Source: Pseudomonadota bacterium (GTDB taxonomy: Bacteria; Pseudomonadota; Alphaproteobacteria; Azospirillales; Azospirillaceae). Taken from it: DNA of 12,331 bases. Positions 6,724 through 11,962 of the stretch are shown one piece after another (position 1 is the stretch's first letter; each line of letters opens with the position of its first letter). The stretch spans positions 1 through 12,331 of the forward strand of contig JAEZID010000156.1 of assembly GCA_023416195.1 (NCBI GenBank), read 5' to 3'. The position numbers were made by a program, and so were the translations under genes. Under the pieces are notes generated by a model. The model saw only the letters and a list, made by a program, of their open reading frames with translations. It was not told the origin of the DNA and ran no database searches.

Positions 6724-6852
6724 ACCGAAGGCGTTTGATGTCTTGCATCAAATGCCTTCGGTTCAAACCCGGCAGCACATGGCGCAGCCATGTGCGAGAG
6801 GGTCATACGGCCGGCCAAAACATGAAGCATTCATGCGCCGACCGTATGACCC
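6724..6852. repeat. Multi-hairpin intergenic element (copy 1) between convergent genes
   Basis: Three stem-loops fill the gap, starting one base after the dioxygenase stop. The first pairs 6724-6740 with 6746-6762: 17 bp, one G-T wobble, loop TCTTG. The second pairs GCACATGGC (6775-6783) with GCCATGTGC (6787-6795) around GCA. The third pairs GGGTCATACGG (6800-6810) with CCGTATGACCC (6842-6852) and encloses CATGAA-GCA-TTCATG (6821-6835). There is no T run, but the first hairpin could still stop or protect transcripts. Read on the minus strand, its end carries TGAACCGAAGGC, an ATGCAA in the hairpin centre and GCCTTCG, a signature shared with the element at 11847-11962. Confidence 0.75.
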
Positions 6853-6880
6853 GGACCGGATGGAGCCCGTGGCGGTTCGC

Positions 6881-7069
6881 TCAATGAAGCCGTTGCTGGT
6901 GGAGCCGTTGCTGGTCCAGCCGCTCCTTGACGTACAGCTTTTCCAGCTTCAGGCGCTTCAGGGCCATGTCGTCCGGTTTGGGGCGGCCATACTCGGCGCG
7001 AAGCATGGCTTCAAGCTCGGCATGGCGTTGACGAAGCGCATCGACGGTTTCCGTCTCGGTCGTCTCCAT
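6881..7069 (-). CDS. YdcH/DUF465 family small coiled-coil protein
   Basis: The 62-residue acidic and basic helical protein matches the DUF465 (YdcH) pattern: VDALRQRHAELEAMLRAEYGRPKPDDMALKRLKLEKLYVKERL, written here only as a description of residues 9-51. The conserved features are the RHAELE helix, the RPKPDD turn and the KRLKLEKL helix. The family is widespread in proteobacteria and its function is unknown. AGAGGTG lies a few bases before the ATG at 7069. The C-terminus ends with a near-exact duplication (QQRLH twice) produced by a 15-bp tandem repeat at 6889-6918. It lies 101 bp downstream of the 392-residue membrane-protein gene on the same strand and may be co-transcribed with it. Confidence 0.85.
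   Translation of the reverse strand: METTETETVDALRQRHAELEAMLRAEYGRPKPDDMALKRLKLEKLYVKERLDQQRLHQQRLH
6889..6918. repeat. 15-bp tandem duplication at the 3' end of the DUF465 gene
   Basis: GCCGTTGCTGGTGGA (6889-6903) and GCCGTTGCTGGTCCA (6904-6918) differ at two of fifteen positions. The duplication adds five residues to the protein's C-terminus and keeps the frame. It looks like a recent replication-slippage event. Confidence 0.7.
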
Positions 7070-7120
7070 GGCTGCACCTCTGGTCTGAAGTCACTCCGGC
7101 TCGGCGACAAGCCTTCCCGG

Positions 7121-7144
7121 ACAACAGCGCGGGGCCGCCGTTGT
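7121..7144 (-). terminator. Weak hairpin between the membrane-protein gene and DUF465
   Basis: ACAACAGCG (7121-7129) pairs with CGCCGTTGT (7136-7144) around CGGGGC, with one G-T type wobble. It lies 27 bases after the stop of the 392-residue gene when read on the minus strand. No T run follows on that strand, so it may be an attenuating or stabilising hairpin rather than a full terminator. Confidence 0.3.
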
Positions 7145-7170
7145 TTCCCGGCCCGCCGCCCCATGGCCGC

Positions 7171-8349
7171 TCACGATGCCAGCGGAGGCTGGGGCAGCGG
7201 CGGCGGGCGGCGCAGGCGGCCAACGGAGTTGCGGAACAGCCAGCGGACCAGCTTGCCGAGGCGAAGCACCGCCACCAGGGTCATCACGGCGCCGACCAGG
7301 AACGACACGGCGCCGGCGATGGCGGCGAACAGCGCGCCGATCATCGCGGCCGAAAGCTTGGCGGTGCGCGCCACCGTCGTGAGCACCTGCTTCCCGGCGA
7401 GGCGGAACGCGCCGCTCACCGGCTTGCCGAGGATTTTGGCGGCGCGCTCGACCTTCTGAACGTCCTTCACGTCGTCGATGTGCCGCAGGACGGCCAGCGT
7501 GCGCGACGGTGCGAGCGTCTGGTTGATGGAGCCCACGGAGGAGAGCACCGTCTCCACCTCGCGGGTATCTACGCGCGTGGCGTGGCGGCGGGCGGCGGTC
7601 GCCAGTTCATCGGCCCGGTACCACGGGATGTCGCGAACGGCCTGCCGGAAGGCGGGAAGGTCGGCGGTCCGCGCCAGGATGCGGCCGAGTTCGGTCTGGA
7701 ACCGGACGCTGAGCTTGCCCGTCTTGCGGGCCAGTTTGGCGAGCGAGACGCCCGTCTTCGCGGGCAGGGCGCCCCCGACGGTGACGACGGTGCCGGCGGT
7801 CATGGCGACCCCGGCGATGGACAGCCCGAGGATCAGTTCATCGACCGCCTCGCCCTTGGCCATCAGCGCGGCCTGCCCGGCGAGGTCGCGGACGTCGCCC
7901 ACCACGGTGAGGTCGGACACCAGCGCGGCGGCGAGGCTGACGGGATCCTCCCCCTGGCCGGAGACGAAGCCCTTGGCCGCGCGCCGGGCCGCCCGCGCGC
8001 CGGCCCGCCATCCGGAGGTTTCCTCGGCCCAGCGCGCGCGAAGCGCCGGATCGACGGGCACGCCGACGAGGTCGGCGACCTCGAACAACTCCTCGGCCTG
8101 TTCGGGGGCGTCCTGGTCCAGGGCGGCGGCAATCTCCGTCTCCAGCCGCTCGCGCGGCGCGGCCTCCCGGATCATCGCGATCAGGTCGGCGCGGAGTTCC
8201 TCGTCGCTCGGCGGGGTTTGCCGCGCGGCCTGATGCAAGACGAAGCCGGAAGCGGCGATGGCGACGAGAAAGCCCGCCGCCATCAACCGGCGCCTGAGGC
8301 GGGCCTTTCCGGCAACCGGCCGATCGTGCGCCGTTTCGTCCGCCGCCAT
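7171..8349 (-). CDS. Conserved-looking membrane protein of unknown function
   Basis: I do not recognise a named family. The 392-residue product has a basic N-terminus (KARLRRRL) and a transmembrane segment at about residues 23-42. A soluble, Glu/Ala-rich helical region follows, about 45-130. Then comes DLTVVGDVRDLAGQAALMAKG (146-166), which leads into a hydrophobic stretch at about 171-195. A mostly helical basic section spans 200-330 (SVRFQTELGRIL, IDDVKDVQKVERAAKILGKP). A long hydrophobic segment at about 333-361 may cross the membrane once or twice. The end is Pro-rich. The VVGDVRD motif recalls the region ahead of toxin domains in some polymorphic toxins, but no toxin domain is visible. 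The start at 8349 follows GGAGGGCGGAG; an in-frame ATG at 8481 lacks support. Strong GC3 bias supports real coding. Confidence 0.75.
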   Translation of the reverse strand: MAADETAHDRPVAGKARLRRRLMAAGFLVAIAASGFVLHQAARQTPPSDEELRADLIAMIREAAPRERLETEIAAALDQDAPEQAEELFEVADLVGVPVDPALRARWAEETSGWRAGARAARRAAKGFVSGQGEDPVSLAAALVSDLTVVGDVRDLAGQAALMAKGEAVDELILGLSIAGVAMTAGTVVTVGGALPAKTGVSLAKLARKTGKLSVRFQTELGRILARTADLPAFRQAVRDIPWYRADELATAARRHATRVDTREVETVLSSVGSINQTLAPSRTLAVLRHIDDVKDVQKVERAAKILGKPVSGAFRLAGKQVLTTVARTAKLSAAMIGALFAAIAGAVSFLVGAVMTLVAVLRLGKLVRWLFRNSVGRLRRPPPLPQPPLAS

Positions 8350-8474
8350 GCTCCGCCCTCCGACGCCGACCGTGGGGCAACCATTGAGCGCGGAAGCGGC
8401 GGTCCCGCACAAGTCGGGATTCCGGGGCATCGCGCCCGTGGGCGCGGCCCGCTCCTTTCGGGTGATCAAAGGGC

Positions 8475-8503
8475 TGTACAAGCGGCTCTGTCTCTGATAT
8501 ATC
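8475..8503 (+). promoter_or_regulatory. Candidate promoter of the small RNA at about 8510
   Basis: TGTACA (8475-8480) lies 17 bases before TATATC (8498-8503). An extended -10 TG sits at 8495-8496. Both hexamers match the sigma-70 consensus at four of six positions with ideal spacing, so transcription should begin near 8510. This stretch is markedly AT-richer than its surroundings. Confidence 0.5.
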
Positions 8504-8519
8504 TGTAGCGTTACTACAG
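8503..8519. promoter_or_regulatory. Inverted repeat over the small-RNA start, possible operator
   Basis: CTGTAG (8503-8508) and CTACAG (8514-8519) form a perfect 6-bp inverted repeat around CGTTA. It covers the interval from the -10 to the predicted transcription start, where a repressor would act. It superficially resembles a lux box but is one base too long (CTG-N11-CAG rather than N10). Confidence 0.35.
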
Positions 8520-8590
8520 CCTGTGCTGTAGGGCGTTTCCTCCCTAGACTTATGGTCGCCAGAGCGTTTGCGATGGCGGCCTTTTTCTTG
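8510..8590 (+). ncRNA. Probable trans-acting small RNA, αr8/MmgR-like
   Basis: A stand-alone transcription unit of about 80 nt lies in the gap between two minus-strand genes. From 5' to 3' it has three parts. First is a perfect 7-bp hairpin, CTACAGC (8514-8520) and GCTGTAG (8525-8531), with loop CTGT. Second is an apparently unpaired stretch containing TTTCCTCCCT (8536-8545). Third is a terminator hairpin with a T run (8554-8586). The CCTCCC core is complementary to Shine-Dalgarno sequences, which suggests it pairs with mRNA ribosome-binding sites, probably with Hfq. As I remember, UUUCCUCCCU is the most conserved block of the αr8 family. That family's Sinorhizobium member MmgR is of similar size and limits polyhydroxybutyrate accumulation. 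No protein-coding frame on this strand accounts for the terminator. The exact 5' end is predicted, and the family link is from memory. Confidence 0.72.
8554..8586 (+). terminator. Intrinsic terminator of the small RNA
   Basis: GGTCGCC (8554-8560) pairs with GGCGGCC (8575-8581) with one T-G wobble around a 14-base loop, followed directly by TTTTTC. There is no plus-strand protein gene upstream for more than 1.7 kb, so its client must be a short transcript starting in this gap. Confidence 0.75.
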
Positions 8591-8684
8591 TCGGTGGTGG
8601 GGCGTCGCGCGCTGCGCGCCTTGTGAGCGGCCTCCCGAAATCGGTTGTTTTTCTACAGGGAACGGGACGGACCGGCCCGCCGGA

Positions 8685-8939
8685 TCAGGCGGACGGCACG
8701 ACCATGGAAACCTGCGGCAGGCTTTGCAGGAAGGCGCAGCCGTCGTCGGTGGCTTCCACGTAAACCCCCATCGCGGATCGCCCGCGGATGAAGACGTCGG
8801 AGCGGCCGGCGGAGTGCACGGCGTCGCTGAAGGCGCACACCGCCGTCTTCGTGCGGGCGCGGGCCTGAACCGGCACGAGGCCGGCCAGATCCTTCGGCGC
8901 GATCAACTGGACCTCGATACGGTGGAGTTCGGTGGCCAT
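8685..8939 (-). CDS. Hypothetical 84-residue protein
   Basis: I do not recognise this protein. It is 84 residues long and probably soluble, with no signal peptide or membrane segment. It begins MATELHRIEVQLIAPKDL. It has a mid-region with KTAVCAFSDAVHSAGRSDVF and a C-terminal part GVYVEATDDGCAFLQSL. The pattern of alternating hydrophobic residues suggests a small alpha/beta fold. Two cysteines (in AVCAF and DGCAF) are present. Third codon positions are overwhelmingly G or C along its whole length, like the neighbouring genes, which supports real coding. The start at 8939 has only a weak ribosome-binding sequence (GAG about eleven bases upstream). A longer in-frame reading upstream runs antisense to the Old Yellow Enzyme gene and is rejected. 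It stands alone, between the small RNA and a divergent ene-reductase gene. Confidence 0.6.
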   Translation of the reverse strand: MATELHRIEVQLIAPKDLAGLVPVQARARTKTAVCAFSDAVHSAGRSDVFIRGRSAMGVYVEATDDGCAFLQSLPQVSMVVPSA

Positions 8940-8950
8940 GTGAGATGCTC

Positions 8951-9025
8951 GCGGCATTCGGGTTGTGACCCGGCCGGTGGCCGGGCTTCCATCAGCGTAG
9001 GCCCGCGCGCGGCATCCGGGTTGTG
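8951..9025. repeat. Direct repeat pair and palindromes upstream of the Old Yellow Enzyme gene
   Basis: GCGGCATTCGGGTTGTG (8951-8967) recurs as GCGGCATCCGGGTTGTG (9009-9025), one mismatch in seventeen and 58 bases apart. Between them CCCGGCC and GGCCGGG form an inverted repeat around GGT (8969-8985). Just beyond, GGATG and CATCC flank four bases (9041-9054). The 8940-9158 gap lies between the divergent 84-residue gene and the ene-reductase gene, so these could be regulator sites for either. No clear promoter was found. Confidence 0.5.
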
Positions 9026-9158
9026 TCTTCTTGCGATGGCGGATGGTCACATCCGGCATGGAACAATCCCGGGAGCCATCTTCCCCATTGGCGGGACGGA
9101 CGGTCGGTGACAGCATGCGTCGGGGCCGCTCGCCCGCCGGCCATTCCACGGAGTTCCG

Positions 9159-10274
9159 ATGACCAGTCGTCTTTTCCAGCCGATCCAGCTCGGCCCGCTC
9201 CAGCTTGAGAACCGCATCGTCATCGCGCCGATGTGCCAGTATTCGGCGCAGGACGGCATGCCCGGCAGCTGGCACCTGATCCACCTCGGCCATCTGGCGC
9301 TGTCGGGGGCCGGCCTGCTGTTCATCGAGGCCACGGCGGTCGAACCGGACGGGCGCATCAGCCCCAGCGACCTCGGCCTGTGGTCGGACGAGACCGAAGC
9401 GGCGCTCGCGCGCGTGCTGGAGGCCGTGCGCCGGGAATCGGCGATGCCCATCGGCATCCAGCTGTCCCACGCCGGGCGCAAGGCGTCCGTCACCCCGCCC
9501 TGGGACGGCGGGACGCAGCTTCCCCTGACCGAGGGCGGATGGGACTGCGTGGCCCCCTCGCCGATTCCGCACACGGCCGGGGAGCGCACGCCGATGGTGC
9601 TGGACGCGGCCGGGCTGGAGCGTCTGCGGGACGCCTTCGCCGAGGCCGCCAGGCGCGCGGCGCGGATCGGGCTGGACACCGTCCAAGTGCACGCCGCGCA
9701 CGGCTATTTGCTGCACCAGTTCCTGTCGCCGCTGTCCAACCGGCGCGACGACGCCTACGGCGGCAGCCTGGAGAACCGCATGCGCTTCCCGCTGGAGGTG
9801 TTCCGGGCGGTCCGCGACGCCTTTCCCGCCGACCGCCCGGTGGGCGTGCGCGTCTCCGCCACCGACTGGGCCGAAGGCGGCTGGGATCTGGAGCAGACGA
9901 TGGCCTTCGCCCAGGCGGTCAAGGAACTGGGCTGCGCCTTCATCGACGTGTCGACCGGTGGCCTGACGCCGGCGCAGAACATCCGCATCGGCCCCGGCTA
10001 TCAGGTCCCCTTCGCGGAAGCCATCAAGCGCGACACGGACCTGCCGACCATCGCCGTCGGGCTGATCACCGAACCGCGTCAGGCGGAGGCCATCGTCGCC
10101 GGCGGACAGGCGGACATGGTCGCCCTGGCGCGCGGCATCCTCTACGACCCGCGCTGGCCGTGGCACGCGGCGGCGGAGCTGGGCGCCGCGGTGAAGGCGC
10201 CCAAGCAGTACTGGCGCTCGCAGCCGCGCGAGCACAAGCGCCTGTTCGGAACCACCTCCATCGAACAGCGGTGA
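9159..10274 (+). CDS. NADH:flavin oxidoreductase, Old Yellow Enzyme family (YqjM/XenA class)
   Basis: The 371-residue protein is a full-length FMN-dependent ene-reductase with a TIM-barrel fold. Enzymes of this class reduce activated C=C bonds of enones, and sometimes nitro compounds, using NAD(P)H. It belongs to the thermophilic-like YqjM/XenA class: Cys26 and Tyr28 in APMCQYSA tune the flavin, and His178 and His181 in HAAHGYLLHQF bind the substrate. Also visible are IQLSHAGRKAS (100-110), LSPLSNRRDDAYGGSLENRMRF (the 189-210 region, a family signature), VRVSATDW (230-237) and the phosphate-binding MVALARGILYDPRWPWHAA near the C-terminus. GGAG lies five bases before the ATG at 9159. The physiological substrate is unknown. 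It is 130 bp upstream of pyk, with no clear terminator or promoter in between. Confidence 0.93.
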   Translation: MTSRLFQPIQLGPLQLENRIVIAPMCQYSAQDGMPGSWHLIHLGHLALSGAGLLFIEATAVEPDGRISPSDLGLWSDETEAALARVLEAVRRESAMPIGIQLSHAGRKASVTPPWDGGTQLPLTEGGWDCVAPSPIPHTAGERTPMVLDAAGLERLRDAFAEAARRAARIGLDTVQVHAAHGYLLHQFLSPLSNRRDDAYGGSLENRMRFPLEVFRAVRDAFPADRPVGVRVSATDWAEGGWDLEQTMAFAQAVKELGCAFIDVSTGGLTPAQNIRIGPGYQVPFAEAIKRDTDLPTIAVGLITEPRQAEAIVAGGQADMVALARGILYDPRWPWHAAAELGAAVKAPKQYWRSQPREHKRLFGTTSIEQR

Positions 10275-10404
10275 GGCGGCGCCTTGCCGGTCCGGGCGGC
10301 GGCTACCACTTCCTGCGTCAACGAGAAGCCATGCGGTCCCGACAACCGGACGGGCCGGACATCAGAAACATCGAGGGGACGGCCCAACGCGGCCGGAAGA
10401 GACC

Positions 10405-11826
10405 ATGCGTCGTCATCGTCGTGCCAAGATCGTCGCCACCGTCGGACCGGCGAGCAACACACCGGAAATGCTGAAGACGCTGTTCCACGCCGGCGTGGAC
10501 ACCTTCCGCCTGAACTTCAGTCACGGCACCCACGACGACCACGCCAAGGTGCACGCCGCCATCCGCGCCCTGGAGGCCGAGGTCGGCCGCCCCATCGGCA
10601 TCCTTCAGGACCTTCAGGGGCCGAAGATCCGCGTCGGCACCATCCGCGACGGCAAGATCACCGTCGCCGCCGGTGAGACCATCCGCTTCGTCCTGTCCGG
10701 TTCCGAAGGCGACCGGAACTCGATCCCGCTGCCCCACCCGGAGATCTTCGCGGCCATCGCGCCGGGCCACGATCTGCTGATCGACGACGGTCGCGTGCGG
10801 GTCACGGTCACCGGCCTTGGCGACGACTGGATCGAAGCCAAGGTCATCGTCGGCGGCACGATCTCCAACCGCAAGGGCGTCAACCTGCCCGGCACCGTGC
10901 TCGACCTCTCGCCGCTGACCGCCAAGGACCGCGCCGACCTCGCCTTCGGGCTGGAACTGGGAGTCGATTGGGTCGCCCTGTCCTTCGTGCAGAAGCCGTC
11001 CGACCTGCTGGAAGCGCGCGGCCTGATCGGCGACCGCGCCGGGCTGATGGCGAAGATCGAGAAGCCCTCGGCGCTCGACCGGATCGAGGACATCATCCGC
11101 CTGTCCGACGCGGTGATGGTGGCGCGCGGCGACCTCGGCGTGGAGATCCCGCACGAGGAGGTGCCCGGCCGCCAGAAGGAACTGGTGCGCGCCTGCCGCC
11201 TTGCCGTGAAGCCGGTGATCGTGGCGACGCAGATGCTCGATTCGATGGTCGCGGCACCCACCCCGACGCGGGCCGAGGCGTCGGACGTGGCGACCGCCAT
11301 CTACGACGGCGCCGACGCGGTGATGCTGTCGGCGGAGTCGGCGAGCGGAGCCTATCCGGTGGAGGCCGTGACGATGATGGACCGCATCATCCGCTCGACC
11401 GAGCATCACAAGCTCTACCGCTCGATCATCGACGCCTCCGATCCCGGCGAGGAGCACACGGCGCCGCACGCGGTGGCGGCGGCCGCCGCCGATCTGGCCG
11501 AGGTGATCCGCTCGGCGGCCATCGTGGCCTTCACCTCCAGCGGGACGACGGCGGCGCGCATCGCGCGCAAGCGCCCGGCGGTGCCGGTGCTGGCGATCAC
11601 GCCGGACGAGGGGCTGTCACGCCGGCTGTGCCTGCTGTGGGGCGTGCACAGCGTGCTGGCGGGGGACATCCACACCTACGAGGAGATGGTGGAGCGCGCC
11701 ACCCGCATCGCCCAGGCGGAGGAGTTCGCGCGGCCCAACGACACCATCATCGTGGTCGCCGGCATCCCCTTCGCCCAGGCCGGCACCACCAACAACCTGC
11801 GCGTCGTGCAGGTCGGCCCGTCGTAG
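10405..11826 (+). CDS. pyk: Pyruvate kinase
   Basis: The enzyme converts phosphoenolpyruvate and ADP to pyruvate and ATP at the end of glycolysis or the Entner-Doudoroff route. The 473-residue length is usual for bacterial pyruvate kinase. Domain A starts with KIVATVGPAS and TFRLNFSHG (Arg35, Asn37, Ser39 and His40 at the active site). The B domain follows from about residue 74 (PKIRVGTI) to about 160. The catalytic region is AKIEKPSALDRIEDI, with Lys217 and Glu219, and ARGDLGVEIP, with Asp243. ATQMLDSM and PTRAEASDVATAIYDGADAVMLSAESASGAYP complete the barrel. The C-terminal allosteric domain runs from about 345 to the end. GGAAGAG precedes the ATG at 10405. A hairpin cluster follows the stop codon. 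Confidence 0.97.
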   Translation: MRRHRRAKIVATVGPASNTPEMLKTLFHAGVDTFRLNFSHGTHDDHAKVHAAIRALEAEVGRPIGILQDLQGPKIRVGTIRDGKITVAAGETIRFVLSGSEGDRNSIPLPHPEIFAAIAPGHDLLIDDGRVRVTVTGLGDDWIEAKVIVGGTISNRKGVNLPGTVLDLSPLTAKDRADLAFGLELGVDWVALSFVQKPSDLLEARGLIGDRAGLMAKIEKPSALDRIEDIIRLSDAVMVARGDLGVEIPHEEVPGRQKELVRACRLAVKPVIVATQMLDSMVAAPTPTRAEASDVATAIYDGADAVMLSAESASGAYPVEAVTMMDRIIRSTEHHKLYRSIIDASDPGEEHTAPHAVAAAAADLAEVIRSAAIVAFTSSGTTAARIARKRPAVPVLAITPDEGLSRRLCLLWGVHSVLAGDIHTYEEMVERATRIAQAEEFARPNDTIIVVAGIPFAQAGTTNNLRVVQVGPS

Positions 11827-11846
11827 TCCCGGCAGCGGGCGGGGCA

Positions 11847-11962
11847 CAAAGCGGATTTCGATCCGCTTTGGACCGCGACGGCGGTCCCGGACGCCCATGC
11901 GTCCGAAGCCCGGCCGGCGAATGAGGCCAGATGAATCGAAAGCGAATGCAAATTCGCTTTCG
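11847..11962. repeat. Multi-hairpin intergenic element (copy 2) between convergent genes
   Basis: Four stem-loops fill the gap between pyk and the methyltransferase gene. CAAAGCGGAT (11847-11856) pairs with ATCCGCTTTG (11861-11870), loop TTCG. GGACCGC (11870-11876) pairs with GCGGTCC (11881-11887), loop GACG. CGGACGC (11888-11894) pairs with GCGTCCG (11899-11905), loop CCAT. CGAAAGCGAAT (11937-11947) pairs with ATTCGCTTTCG (11952-11962), loop GCAA, and abuts the methyltransferase stop directly. TTCG and GCAA are stable tetraloop sequences in RNA. The outer hairpins could end or protect the two converging transcripts. TGAATCGAAAGC, ATGCAA and GCTTTCG at the right end match the signature of the element at 6724-6852. 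Confidence 0.75.

Noticed and set aside
7141..8508. 455-residue plus-strand open frame opposite the 392-residue membrane protein
   Set aside because: Its composition is dominated by Gly, Arg and Ala with no hydrophobic segments or motifs. The minus strand has the membrane segments and a good ribosome binding site.
8503..8519. LuxR-type quorum-sensing box
   Set aside because: The symmetry is CTG-N11-CAG, one base longer than the canonical box, and no luxI or luxR gene is nearby. It is kept only as a generic operator candidate.
8655..8690. GGGAACGGGACGG as an EcfG/ECF promoter
   Set aside because: No matching -10 (CGTT or TCAAA type) lies 16-19 bases downstream.
8940..10235. Long minus-strand open frame antisense to the Old Yellow Enzyme gene, in frame with the 84-residue protein
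   Set aside because: It is a high-GC shadow of a gene with full active-site motifs. Only the last 84 residues, outside the enzyme gene, have independent support.
10318..11469. 383-residue minus-strand open frame across pyk
   Set aside because: It is antisense to pyruvate kinase and has no family features.
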